Positions 52,145 to 61,939 of a stretch of DNA of 64,000 nt are shown here, piece by piece. The stretch's first letter is position 1, and every line of letters begins with the position of its first letter. The stretch is taken from NCBI RefSeq assembly GCF_003691585.1, contig NZ_CP033169.1:2542001-2606000 (forward strand), read 5' to 3'. Under the pieces are notes generated by a model, which worked only from the letters and a program-made list of their open reading frames with translations, was not told the DNA's origin and did not search any database. The position numbers were made by a program, and so were the translations under genes. This DNA comes from Biomaibacter acetigenes. GTDB taxonomy: Bacteria; Bacillota; Thermosediminibacteria; Thermosediminibacterales; Tepidanaerobacteraceae.

Positions 52145-53149
52145 TTATACTTCTAAAACATTTATTTCTGTCATCATTCCGCCTGATGGAATCCCATTGT
52201 TAGTGTTCCTTTGCAGACTTCTATTATATAAAATGTATTTGCCTGCATCCGGCAGTGTTATTATTGCATCTACAGTTTGGCCTGGAGCCACATATACTGC
52301 ATTCCTCCATTGACTTAAGTCTTCTCCATTTAATCCTTTTAGCTGCTTTGCATCCAATCCTATTACTTTAAAAGGAATGCCTGTTATCTGAATGGAATGA
52401 TTTTCAAAACCTAAATTCACAAACCTCAGCAATACTTTTTCATCGGTGAATCCTTCTATATAGGCAGAGTAAGGTTGCGAAGGAAATGAAGGATCATTTG
52501 GCGGTTTTACTGTGTCCGGATAGGCTCTGCCATTTATCATCCAGTACTGAGGACAATAATCAGTCCAATCAAAAACTTGAACATTGGCTACTAAGTGGTG
52601 AGGTCGTGCATCCATTTCTGTTACAAATATAATAGCTTCCCTGTCGTATTCAGTAGAAATATCATTATATGCAAACTTTCTTCCCGTATAGTCTGGATCC
52701 TTTTCTATCAAAGGTCTAACTATCAAGGGGCCTACCATTCCCATTTGTATATGCTCTACCGGTTCAAAATGGCAGTGGTACATATAAGTGCCCGGGTCTA
52801 ATGGTTCGTAATAGTACTCAAAATTTCTTCCTACCGGCACCGAGATAGAAGCTTCAGGTACTCCATCCCATAATGATATTTGGTTGGGAAACCCGTGCCA
52901 GTGGATTGTGTGAGTATCATCCAAATCCGGTCTTTGAGGAAAACCCAAATTTGTTAAAGTTAGATAAATTTCATCACCTTCGTATACTTCTAACAATGGT
53001 GCAAGTAAAGTTGCTTTTCCTCTATAGCTAAACACTTCATTTTCAGGCACATCGGTTATGTCACAGAAACCAAATATATAATGAACAGTGCCATCGGGCA
53101 TGTTTATCCACCCGTCAGTGGCACCATATCTTTTCTTTATAACAGCCAC
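52145..53149 (-). CDS. Multicopper-oxidase-like protein with domain-1 copper ligands (paralogue 1)
   Basis: About 334 residues from a GTG at 53149, six bases after AAAGGGGTG; ATG codons further upstream lie inside the preceding gene. Domain 1 keeps THTIHWHGFPNQ (HxHG) and YMYHCHFEPVEHIQMGM, giving HCH plus His and Met of a type 1 site. Domain 2 has lost its ligands (ENHSIQITGIPFKV and GKYILYNRS). This is the mirror image of paralogue 2. Ends IPSGGMMTEINVLEV. No signal peptide. Confidence 0.85.
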   Translation of the reverse strand: MAVIKKRYGATDGWINMPDGTVHYIFGFCDITDVPENEVFSYRGKATLLAPLLEVYEGDEIYLTLTNLGFPQRPDLDDTHTIHWHGFPNQISLWDGVPEASISVPVGRNFEYYYEPLDPGTYMYHCHFEPVEHIQMGMVGPLIVRPLIEKDPDYTGRKFAYNDISTEYDREAIIFVTEMDARPHHLVANVQVFDWTDYCPQYWMINGRAYPDTVKPPNDPSFPSQPYSAYIEGFTDEKVLLRFVNLGFENHSIQITGIPFKVIGLDAKQLKGLNGEDLSQWRNAVYVAPGQTVDAIITLPDAGKYILYNRSLQRNTNNGIPSGGMMTEINVLEV

Positions 53150-53165
53150 TTGATACACCCCTTTC

Positions 53166-56100
53166 CTAGGCCATATACTCATCGGCACCAATGTCATAGC
53201 CTGCGCCCTGCGGTCTTGGATTGTCATCAAAATCAGTGTTTGGTGCAAAATAAGTAGTCGTGCCATCAGTTATAGAACTTACCCCCTGGTCAATGGCAGG
53301 AGAACCACCAGTTATGTGATAATTTCCCAAAATCTCCGGAACTACAGTTACAATTTTTACCGATATAAAATCCGGTTCCATGTTGAAGGCTACAGCTGAA
53401 AGTTTAATATTGTATTCTTCTACAAACAGCGGATCCGATACAATATTGTTGCTTCCACCGCCATAAAGATTTGTCAGAATGCAATATACTGGATTAAAGG
53501 TCTGGTTGGTTCCATATACTTCCAAATCTATAACCGTTACCGGCTCACCATAATTTCCAATTCCCCAAATTCCCCCGGTTCCACCGTTCAAAGTCTGATC
53601 ATAGATTCCGGCTCTGTTATCCCAAAAAATATTGTTGAATAATATAGGATTGCTAAAATTATCAGACCCTGGTGGGAGTACGGCCTGGAATGCTGCACTA
53701 TTGAGTTCACTGACAAGGCCTGCTCCGTGGGCCAGCCTATCACTATCTTCGGCTGTAGCTGTAGTAATGTTTTTAGCTATAGTATTGTTTACAATGACAA
53801 CATTTGAAGCATCATCCAGGGCTATTCCTCCGCCTAAATCTGTAGAAACATTATTTACTATCATGTTGTTATATATGTTAATTCTATAGTCAAGAGGCTG
53901 TAATAATCTTAATCCTCCCCCGTCATCATTGGCCACATTACCTCTTATCAGGTTGTTATATATATCAACTTCTCCGGAACCTCTGGTCAATACAGCCGGT
54001 GGTACAGGCTGCTCTCCGCCTATGAATATTCCTGCCCCTTCATCAAAGGAATTGTTAAATTGAACTATATTATGATGGATCTTTCCCCTCCTGCTCAGGC
54101 CAAAATGTGAAATACCTCCACCGTATTCAGCAGAATAGTTTCCACATATAAAGTTGTATTCAATGGAATAATCATCGGCCCCATTAAATATTCCTATACC
54201 GCCTGCCAAACTAATGCCGCCGTTATTTAGAATTTGATTATGGCTTATGGTTATATTGGAATTGTAATTATTACCTGCATAGGCCTTTCCAATAGTAATT
54301 CCTCCGCCAAATCCTCCACCATTGCTCTGTATTACATTGTTGCTTATAACAAGATAGTTACAGTGGGCATTGATATAGATTCCTCCTCCGTCTTCTCCCC
54401 TTGCTCCCGTTATCTTAAACCCGTCAATTTGAGGTCTAAAGCCGGATGAAAACCGGTTTTCCTTAGCTACAACCGTAATTACTTGCCCTCTGCTTATCTC
54501 CTTGACCTGACCCGGATCCACCAGCTCCGGTCCGTCAAAATCAATACTATCAAGCTTTGCCAGCCATTGATCTAGATAAGATAAGAAGAACCTGCCATCT
54601 ATAACGGAACCGATTACCGGATTATTGTTCGGGTCTAATCCTCCCGGCCCCAGGCCCTGAAGCTTCACATTCTTGTACAGGATCGGACTTTCATAAAATG
54701 TCCCTTCATGTACAACTATGATGGTTCCGTCTGGTGCATTATCTATAGCATCTTGAATCGTGGTATAATCCCCGGTTCCATCTTTTTTTACATGAAGGAT
54801 ATCTGGCCAATAAATATTGTTCTTGCGAACATGGAAGGTGATGCCATTTATACTCCTGTTACCCAGGGCATTGGTTACTATCAATTGGGCAGGTCCTGTG
54901 GTTGTGAAGCCTGGAGGAATTTTTGCCTCAATACTTGTAGGGGTCCAGTCAATAATATCAATTTCCACACCATCTAAAGTCACCTTCCCGGAGCTGCCAA
55001 ATCCTCTCCCGTAAATAGTAAAGGTTCTATCCATGTCATTTAAACTATCTGCATCTGCTTCAACTCTGCTTAGCTTAAATACCTGCGGAACATCATCTTT
55101 CAGGTTGCATTGAGGTGGTTGTGCAAATTGGGCTCCACCTACTTCTCCAGTAAACGCTGTGATTGGGAATAATGCTACATCTGCATAAGTGGTTTTTCCC
55201 GGCCATACATCAAACACCAATATCAGTGATTGGTAATTTGGATTATATAATGGGTTGGGACGGTCCGGGTCTCCAGGATCATTTCCAACCACTAAATACA
55301 TCCCCGGAACAACTCCCGACGGTATGGGAACATTCCGTGTATAAGTTGACGGCAGCAAAACTTCGAAAACCCCATTTAAATCCGAATGGACCGTGGTAAT
55401 CAGCTTTCCTTTAAAATCCCTTATTCCAACCGGAGTATTTGGTATCCCCCTCTTTTCCCCAAAATATATCCTGCCAGGGTCCGTTTCTATATTCACATCA
55501 TCCAATAAGAAACCTACTATTCTTCCCGGCACCGGTACATCTGTATACAGGAAGAAATCTGCCGTAGTATTTCTGCCCTCTATAACTTTGACTATCTTTT
55601 TATAGATATCTATTAACCCGGGAGTTTCCGGCGGCTCATAGTAAGGCGGCGGTGTCATAAGGTCTTTTTTGTCCCGGGCCCATTCATCTATACAGCCGGT
55701 AGCGGAAATCTCTTCCTTCAAGCCTCGTGCCCTAGAAGTTATGGTTGTATCTATAAAATATTCATCTCCCTCGCCGGTATTTACGGAACCCGTTTGGTCT
55801 ATTACCTTATATCCGGCTGGCGGTACTACCTCCACTATATAAGTGCCACTCGGTAATGGTTCAAAAGCATATCTTCCGTCGAACACTCCAGGCCTGATTT
55901 GATTTGATATATTGGGGACTTCCAAACAAGGTACAGGATTATTATCCGCATCCGTACAGCCTGTAGGATGCTGCCATGCATCGGTGGTCACCGTGCTAAT
56001 CAGCTGTCCCTGAACTATTTGCCCGTCTATTTCTTCAGTGGCATAAAGATTTACCGTCACATTGGGTATCCCGGGTTCATAATCTTCGGCTGCTGCCATC

Positions 56101-57659
56101 CTTGGATCCGTTTCATTTCTCATGGTGGCATAATAAACCATACCTGAAATTCCGCCGTTTTCCGCCGAGCCGTAAGCCTTTTTACCCCAGTCAATCTTAT
56201 TGGTCTTGGCAGCCCAGGTTAACTCCGCCATAGTCAGTGCTCCCTGCTCTGTTATAGGTGGCTTCTGTGCAGGGTTGCCATAATCCGGTATGGCTGTTCC
56301 CCCGGTTTTTTTAAACCTGGTGAAACCGACTTCAGCCACTGCAAAACGCTCTAATTCAAATACCTCGTTAAACAGATATTTTCCTTTCATATCAGATATG
56401 GTCATATATTGAATACTGCCATCTTTAAATCTTGTAAACATTTCGACATTTGGTATCCCTGTATCTCCAGGTTCCGGTTCAGCGTCTTCGTTCTCGTCAT
56501 AAAATACATCGCCTTCAATATATCCGTACCATCTCGGTATGCCTATATCCCCCATATTTACCGTTTGCCCTGCTGCCACCTGGACTGTACGGAAAGAAAT
56601 AATATAGTCCAAAGGTTCATCCCATATGGCCATTTGATATATGCCCGGCGGTACGTTTTCTATTGTAAAGGTACCATCAACATTTCCTCTTCCCGTATAT
56701 ACCTGCTGGTCATTTGCCCCAATGTCCGTAAGGGCAATCCAGGGTCTTTCCACGGGTCTTCCTAAAGTTAAAGGTCTAAAAGGTGGTACAAATTCTATAA
56801 CTGTCATTATCCTGCCGGTTATGGTTCCCACTTCTGAAGGAGGCTTTACTTCAAACTTCATGGGTTTCACAAAACCTATCCAAACTAATGGAACCTTAAA
56901 CCCTTCCCTCGGGCTATATCCATCGTTGCCTTCTTCAATCCATACATCGATTTCATGAGTTCCTTCAATAGTGGTAGTTTGTATCCAATCCGTTCCATCC
57001 GGCGGTATTGCCTGAACTGCATATTTCCCGGGCGGAATATTGTCTATCAAGGCCAATCCATTTTCATCTGTAAGAACAACTCCTCCTGTATCAGGTATGG
57101 GAATTGGGTTTCCTGAAGAATCGAACACTATATCCCCATTTATATCCTTCTCGTATTGGGTTCCTAGTGGATTCCCAAAATAGTCTACGGTTACTTCACC
57201 GACAGCATCGCTAATTACTACCCGAAACCCTTTTAATCCACGTTCCAGGGGTATATCATCTTCCCCATTTACAGGGTGATTGTCTTCAAAAACACGGACC
57301 CTTATTTTTGACAGCGGCAGTGGATTTGGATATAGTTTTACTTCTACAATAGTATCATCACCCGGCAGCACCGTCACCCAATTGCCACCCATCTTATACC
57401 CGGGTGCCAGAACAGAAATTATATATTTTCCCTCGGGTATTGTCACGCTTGCTTGAGAAGTTGCACTCTCTCCCGTCAAGATTACAGGACTGTAACTTTC
57501 TACCGGTTTTAATGATGGAAACAAAGATGGATCTCTGCTATTCTCAGGGAGTTCCACTTGAGGGTCTCCTACATTGTTTAAATTGATAATATACTTAAAC
57601 CCATCTATTAAAATGTCATTAACGTCTTTAACAATAATGGTCACGCTTCCGTCAGCCAT
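53166..57659 (-). CDS. Very large beta-rich protein: Cna-B/carboxypeptidase-regulatory repeats, IPT/TIG, parallel beta-helix
   Basis: 1497 residues without a signal peptide, starting MADGSVTIIVKDVNDI. About residues 20-860 hold some seven Cna-B/SdrD-like sandwich domains (repeated IPPGKYAVQAIPP, VPPGIYQMAIWDE, PSGTYIVEVVPPAGYK). Residues ~880-960 form an IPT/TIG domain (FTIYGRGFGSSGKVTLDG). Residues ~965-1490 are a right-handed beta-helix (HVKKDGTGDYTTIQDAID, many GGGIxI turns), ending YDIGADEYMA. It starts a cluster with three multicopper-oxidase-like proteins, only 16 bases from the first. It may be a scaffold of a spore-coat or surface layer (inference). Ribosome site GGGGAGGTG. Confidence 0.88.
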   Translation of the reverse strand: MADGSVTIIVKDVNDILIDGFKYIINLNNVGDPQVELPENSRDPSLFPSLKPVESYSPVILTGESATSQASVTIPEGKYIISVLAPGYKMGGNWVTVLPGDDTIVEVKLYPNPLPLSKIRVRVFEDNHPVNGEDDIPLERGLKGFRVVISDAVGEVTVDYFGNPLGTQYEKDINGDIVFDSSGNPIPIPDTGGVVLTDENGLALIDNIPPGKYAVQAIPPDGTDWIQTTTIEGTHEIDVWIEEGNDGYSPREGFKVPLVWIGFVKPMKFEVKPPSEVGTITGRIMTVIEFVPPFRPLTLGRPVERPWIALTDIGANDQQVYTGRGNVDGTFTIENVPPGIYQMAIWDEPLDYIISFRTVQVAAGQTVNMGDIGIPRWYGYIEGDVFYDENEDAEPEPGDTGIPNVEMFTRFKDGSIQYMTISDMKGKYLFNEVFELERFAVAEVGFTRFKKTGGTAIPDYGNPAQKPPITEQGALTMAELTWAAKTNKIDWGKKAYGSAENGGISGMVYYATMRNETDPRMAAAEDYEPGIPNVTVNLYATEEIDGQIVQGQLISTVTTDAWQHPTGCTDADNNPVPCLEVPNISNQIRPGVFDGRYAFEPLPSGTYIVEVVPPAGYKVIDQTGSVNTGEGDEYFIDTTITSRARGLKEEISATGCIDEWARDKKDLMTPPPYYEPPETPGLIDIYKKIVKVIEGRNTTADFFLYTDVPVPGRIVGFLLDDVNIETDPGRIYFGEKRGIPNTPVGIRDFKGKLITTVHSDLNGVFEVLLPSTYTRNVPIPSGVVPGMYLVVGNDPGDPDRPNPLYNPNYQSLILVFDVWPGKTTYADVALFPITAFTGEVGGAQFAQPPQCNLKDDVPQVFKLSRVEADADSLNDMDRTFTIYGRGFGSSGKVTLDGVEIDIIDWTPTSIEAKIPPGFTTTGPAQLIVTNALGNRSINGITFHVRKNNIYWPDILHVKKDGTGDYTTIQDAIDNAPDGTIIVVHEGTFYESPILYKNVKLQGLGPGGLDPNNNPVIGSVIDGRFFLSYLDQWLAKLDSIDFDGPELVDPGQVKEISRGQVITVVAKENRFSSGFRPQIDGFKITGARGEDGGGIYINAHCNYLVISNNVIQSNGGGFGGGITIGKAYAGNNYNSNITISHNQILNNGGISLAGGIGIFNGADDYSIEYNFICGNYSAEYGGGISHFGLSRRGKIHHNIVQFNNSFDEGAGIFIGGEQPVPPAVLTRGSGEVDIYNNLIRGNVANDDGGGLRLLQPLDYRINIYNNMIVNNVSTDLGGGIALDDASNVVIVNNTIAKNITTATAEDSDRLAHGAGLVSELNSAAFQAVLPPGSDNFSNPILFNNIFWDNRAGIYDQTLNGGTGGIWGIGNYGEPVTVIDLEVYGTNQTFNPVYCILTNLYGGGSNNIVSDPLFVEEYNIKLSAVAFNMEPDFISVKIVTVVPEILGNYHITGGSPAIDQGVSSITDGTTTYFAPNTDFDDNPRPQGAGYDIGADEYMA

Positions 57660-58060
57660 TATAGGTCTACACCTCCCCTTAAAATAATCAAGTCCACTTT
57701 ATTGCTCTTTTATTGAAGGCCATTGGCTTATCTTCTTTGTCGGTTACTACATAATATGATAATAAAATTATAATGAGTTACATCGATTAGAGTGAATTTA
57801 AACGGAAATAATTTAGGCGAAATCATTTTTGGGTCGCAAAAACCTTCGCGGTGTGTTCCGCGTTGACAAAACTTTAATGAATCCCAAGTGTGGATAAGGC
57901 ATCACTTTATTGGCTGGCAGCAGACTTTTCCAGAGCCCAACCGAAAAGCACTATCATGCAGGGTGGGCTAACCGCCAACACTGCCGATGACAATACCTCC
58001 TCAGGAAGGTTTTACGCCAAAGAAGTAGCCCACCACTAAGGGTGGGCTACTCGCTATCTT
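57660..58060. other. Intergenic region with mutually exclusive stem candidates
   Basis: 400 bases with no gene. Its right half (57900-58055) looks structured. GGTGGGCTA occurs at 57962-57970 and 58041-58049, and its complement TAGCCCACC sits between them at 58026-58034, so the middle arm can pair with either side. A GGCGGTTAGCCCACC-type context and several small inverted repeats add to this. No known RNA class was recognised, and the strand is not clear. Confidence 0.4.
58024..58051. terminator. 11-bp stem-loop (possible bidirectional terminator)
   Basis: AGTAGCCCACC, loop ACTAAG, GGTGGGCTACT. Only a weak T stretch follows on the minus strand (TTCTTT), so terminator function is uncertain. 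Confidence 0.45.
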
Positions 58061-58294
58061 TCACTGCTTCAAGAATCTGTCAAGATCGCTTAGCGAATCA
58101 ATCTCAAAAATGTTTTCCACAATCAATTCAAGAGTCTGCCTATCCTGACCCAGAATTCTTTCTTTGTACCCGCAGGGCAGTTCTCCAAGTTTTTTGCAAA
58201 ATTTTTCTATAGTTTCTTCATCCAGCAGCTTATCTACAAGGATTATCACCGTGGCTATCAGTTGTTCAAACTCATGCTTTCTGTCTGCCAGCAA
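58061..58294 (-). pseudogene. C-terminal fragment of an Rpn-like transposase
   Basis: 77 codons, MLADRKHEFEQLIATVIILV, CGYKERILGQDRQTLELIVE, SLSDLDRFLKQ stop. Helical and charged, in the style of Rpn/DUF4351-type C-termini; it has no good ribosome site and probably continues a lost upstream part. Could also be a small stand-alone protein. Confidence 0.45.
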
Positions 58295-58375
58295 CAGACC
58301 CGATGGTTAGCGCCGGCAGAAGATTTCAGAAAACAGAAGTAAATTCTTGTCTAAAAGTTACTGTGCATAAAGCGT

Positions 58376-61300
58376 TTAAAGTTTGCCCGATTTTTCCAGC
58401 ATTCTCTTTATTATGACTGCAGCCTGAGCTCTGGTGGCACTGTCACCGGGAGCAAAAGTGCCGTCAGGATTTCCGTTCATGAGGCCCAGCGCGTCGGCCA
58501 GCCTTACATAGCTTCGGGCCCAACTGTTTACAGCACCCTCATCCCTGAACTTAACTTCGGATGTGGTGTATATGTCACTCAATTTTTTGCCGGTCACATA
58601 TGAATAAGCCTTGACAATTATCACCGCCATCTCCTGTCTTGTGATTTTCTTTTCCGGCGCAAAATGGCTGGCATCAACACCAGAAATTATGCCTGCCCTG
58701 GCGGCGCCCATAACGGCGTCTTTATACCAAGCCTCATCGGACACATCGATAAAATTGCTTTGGGCACCCTGCTCTTTGATATTGAGCGCCCGGGCTATCA
58801 AAGCGGTAAATTCCGCTCTCGTGATGCTTCTTTCGGGAGCAAATTCGTTTTGCGATACTCCTTTAATGATATGCTTTGCAGCCATCAGCTCTATATCGTA
58901 TTTAGCCCAGTGAGAAGTAATATCTTTAAACGTCTTGTTGTATTCCATAACCGCATATTTTGAAAAATGTTCGGTCTCAAAAGTAATTCCTTTATCGACG
59001 GCCTTCCCTCCGACATAATCCCATCTGTGGGTGGCTTCATTTAACCAGTATACTCCTACCTTGTTGATATCGAGAACTTTCTTTGCATCGTATTTCATTG
59101 TAACCGTCACCGGTTTGGCAAATTGCCCTATCTTTTTATGACCGGAATAGATCTCAAACTCAAATATTTTCGATACAGGAGCAGCTCCACTCGTAGCCTC
59201 TATATCCTTCGCCTCAAAATCCGATTCATTGACAGTCAATCTCAGGCCGCCATCTTTTTCCACCCCGCCGCCTGAGGCTAAAAAATCAGCATCCATTTTA
59301 AATTCAACGTTATTTGATTTTATAACTATTCCCCTGTGGGCTGACAGAACTTTATCCAGCGTTTTTGCATCCATTTCAACTTCTACACTGTCTACGGCAT
59401 CTTGAGTGGTTACATCAAGGGTAACATCGCTTTTATCCAGCGACTTTAATTCCTTTTCCACCAGATCGGGGGATATTTTTACCAGCATCTTTATTCTGCC
59501 GGAATCATCTTTTGTCTTGATTATTTCATTTTGCTTCGGCTCGGCAGTGCTTCCAGCCCCTCCTGATCCGCCGGAGCCCCCCGAAGTCAAACCACCATCG
59601 TCCGTACGGTTGATGGTGTAGCTGTAGACGCCTACATCGCTTGTCACACCATTTTTAAAGGATATAGCCTTTATGGTGACGGAACTGCTGATGGTAATGG
59701 GCGTCTGGTACAGGAGGGATGAGGTAGTCGGTTCCTCACCGTTCAGAGTATAATATATTTTTGCATCCCGGGTGCCGCAGGTCAAAGCCACAGTTTGGGA
59801 GCTATTATACGTTCCCGGCGCCAGGCTGGCCACCGGCTTTTGCGGCTTAAAAGTCATGTAGATTGGCCTTGAGCTGATGAATTCGGTATTCTGGCTGCCA
59901 TAAACATATTCATCAGCATATAATGAAAAATAACCCGCATCGGGCAAAACTATATCAAGATTCCCGGAACCGTAGACCATATCCACCACAGTATTATCGA
60001 TATCCGTCACCAAAAGCCATCTATTATTATCAAAATCATATCTGTCGACAAATACCTGAACCGCCCCGTAAACCTCCTGACTTACTGTGTTATTATAGGC
60101 TTTGGCCATGATCTCGCCCGTTATCCTGCCTTTGGTGTCCGGGTATGGAGTGTCGGGCACTATTTCCAGCCTGGGAAGGTTGAAGGCCCGGTATCCATTT
60201 ACCAGCCCAAAACCAAATTCCGTATCGACGCCGGGTTCACCCAGGTCGATGGCGCTTTCCATTATGGTTTTCTCTATATCTTCGTTCGATAAGGACTCAT
60301 CGCCGGCTTTTAACAGCGCCGCCAGCCCGGACACAATGGGCGCGGCCTGTGAGGTGCCCGACTCGTACTCATAATTACTGTTAAGATATGTACTGATAAT
60401 TCCCACTCCCGGGGCTGCCACATCCACCTCATCGCCGGTATTGGAAAAATCTGCGATTATAAAGCCCGTATTGCTATACCAATCCACGGCCCCCACGCCC
60501 AATACGCCGCTGTACGCCGCAGGATAACCGACGGGCGAATCATATTTCTTGTCATTCTGTACGATGTCCAGGTCCCCGGGCTCATCGGTTGTCCAGTGGT
60601 TGCTTTCGTTTCCTACGGCTGCCACCATAATGACACCTTTTTCCAGCGCATACTGGATGGCCTCATATTCGATCTGGCTGAAAGCATCCACCGTTTTCCC
60701 ACTTTCATCAACTATGTATCTTGACCGTTCAAGGCTCATATTTATTATATCGGCTCCGTGATTTACCGCCCACTTAATTCCTTCTATAATTTTCCCGGAA
60801 TCTCCTTCGCCGTTCGCATCGAGAACCTTTACCGGCATTATTTTTACTCCGCTGGCTGCGCCGGCGATCCCTATAGTATTATTGGCTATAGCCCCGATAA
60901 TCCCGGCCACATGGGTGCCGTGGCCGTTATCATCCTCCGGAACACTATCGCCATTCACAAAATCATATCCGGGGACGATGCTCCCGGCAAGATCAGGATG
61001 GTCGCTGTCAATACCGGTGTCCAGCACAGCCACCGTCACATCTTTTCTCCTATCCTCGCTCACCTTTTCCCATGCCTTCTCCATCTCAGTAGCTAAAATC
61101 CACCATTGATTATTAAATTCTGCATCATTGACCGCGTTTTGCGTTTTATAATCTTTTATTCCATATTTATCGTCGGATCTGTATGTATCGGCTATCTTAT
61201 AAATATACACCGGTTCGACATATTCAATATTTGGGTCCTTTTTCATCCTTTCGATGGCCTCAAAAACATTTTCCCCGGGGCTCAAATCAATGGTTTTTAC

Positions 61301-61519
61301 CGTATAACTCGATTCCGACCCGGAGGCTTTAAGGGAAAATCCCTTTTCATAAACTGTGTCAGGCTGCCCTTTATACTTCACCATCAATTTATTGGGCACA
61401 ATTCCTGCAATACCGCTGTTATGGGTATTTGCTAAAACAGGCGCCGAAAAAACTTCAAACAAAATCAGTGTGAAAATTACTACCGGTACTAGCACGAATT
61501 TTTTAAAAAAATAGTTCAT
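58376..61519 (-). CDS. SLH-anchored subtilisin-like serine protease (S8)
   Basis: 1047 residues from the ATG at 61519 (AAGGGGG six bases upstream). Signal peptide FFKKFVLVPVVIFTLILFEV.., prodomain with SPGENVFEAIERMKKDPNIE, then the S8 catalytic domain: VAVLDTGIDSDHPDL (Asp), DDNGHGTHVAGIIGAIANN (His), SGTSQAAPIVSGLAALL (Ser). After a beta-domain and a CHB_HEX_C-type repeat (ALTCGTRDAKIYYTLNGEEP) comes a Gly/Ser linker and three SLH modules (FKDITSHWAKYDIELMA, FIDVSDEAWYKDAVMGAARA, FRDEGAVNSWARSYVRLADA). It is exported and bound to the cell wall, acting in surface proteolysis or S-layer turnover. Confidence 0.94.
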   Translation of the reverse strand: MNYFFKKFVLVPVVIFTLILFEVFSAPVLANTHNSGIAGIVPNKLMVKYKGQPDTVYEKGFSLKASGSESSYTVKTIDLSPGENVFEAIERMKKDPNIEYVEPVYIYKIADTYRSDDKYGIKDYKTQNAVNDAEFNNQWWILATEMEKAWEKVSEDRRKDVTVAVLDTGIDSDHPDLAGSIVPGYDFVNGDSVPEDDNGHGTHVAGIIGAIANNTIGIAGAASGVKIMPVKVLDANGEGDSGKIIEGIKWAVNHGADIINMSLERSRYIVDESGKTVDAFSQIEYEAIQYALEKGVIMVAAVGNESNHWTTDEPGDLDIVQNDKKYDSPVGYPAAYSGVLGVGAVDWYSNTGFIIADFSNTGDEVDVAAPGVGIISTYLNSNYEYESGTSQAAPIVSGLAALLKAGDESLSNEDIEKTIMESAIDLGEPGVDTEFGFGLVNGYRAFNLPRLEIVPDTPYPDTKGRITGEIMAKAYNNTVSQEVYGAVQVFVDRYDFDNNRWLLVTDIDNTVVDMVYGSGNLDIVLPDAGYFSLYADEYVYGSQNTEFISSRPIYMTFKPQKPVASLAPGTYNSSQTVALTCGTRDAKIYYTLNGEEPTTSSLLYQTPITISSSVTIKAISFKNGVTSDVGVYSYTINRTDDGGLTSGGSGGSGGAGSTAEPKQNEIIKTKDDSGRIKMLVKISPDLVEKELKSLDKSDVTLDVTTQDAVDSVEVEMDAKTLDKVLSAHRGIVIKSNNVEFKMDADFLASGGGVEKDGGLRLTVNESDFEAKDIEATSGAAPVSKIFEFEIYSGHKKIGQFAKPVTVTMKYDAKKVLDINKVGVYWLNEATHRWDYVGGKAVDKGITFETEHFSKYAVMEYNKTFKDITSHWAKYDIELMAAKHIIKGVSQNEFAPERSITRAEFTALIARALNIKEQGAQSNFIDVSDEAWYKDAVMGAARAGIISGVDASHFAPEKKITRQEMAVIIVKAYSYVTGKKLSDIYTTSEVKFRDEGAVNSWARSYVRLADALGLMNGNPDGTFAPGDSATRAQAAVIIKRMLEKSGKL

Positions 61520-61598
61520 GTGCATCCCCCTTGTACATGTTTTATAAATTAATACCACAAAAAAAATAAAAATCCTCCTCGGACTTTGTTATATTTTG

Positions 61599-61802
61599 TC
61601 AAAATAATGCATCCACAATGCCCAGTTCATGTATGGTAACTGAACCGCCCACCCCTACGCTGGATTTTTCGGGCACTAATTCGACGGCTCTTTTTGCCGC
61701 TTCCTCTCTGGTGGGCACATATATGGCATCAAAACCGTTTTTAATAAGAGCTTTTACCGCCCTTTGGCACCTTTGCTCATAAAATTTAGATTTTACGCTC
61801 AT
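61599..61802 (-). pseudogene. Truncated N-terminal copy of the LUD-domain gene
   Basis: 67 codons: MSVKSKFYEQRCQRAVKALI, AIYVPTREEAAKRAVELVPE, GVGGSVTIHELGIVDAL then F and stop. About nine of ten residues match the start of the LUD protein at 47670-48305, including the ribosome site context, and similarity ends abruptly. A partial duplication or a deleted second gene. Confidence 0.75.
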
Positions 61803-61861
61803 AAAAATCCTCCCCTAATCAGCGGTTTATCTACGACAGATGCTTTACAAACATGCGGACT

Positions 61862-61885
61862 AAAAAAGCCGCGCCAAGACGTGGC
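61862..61885 (-). terminator. Terminator of the vapBC unit
   Basis: Minus strand GCCACG, loop TCTTGG, CGCGGC with one mismatch, followed by TTTTTT. About 55 bases after the toxin stop codon. Confidence 0.6.
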
Positions 61886-61939
61886 TAATCTATTTTGAAA
61901 ATATTTATAGGTGAATGATTTTGAAAATAAAATGGCGCT

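Noticed and set aside
57404-57586. 60-codon plus-strand frame opposite the giant gene
   Set aside because: Antisense shadow in a long, clearly coding minus-strand gene.
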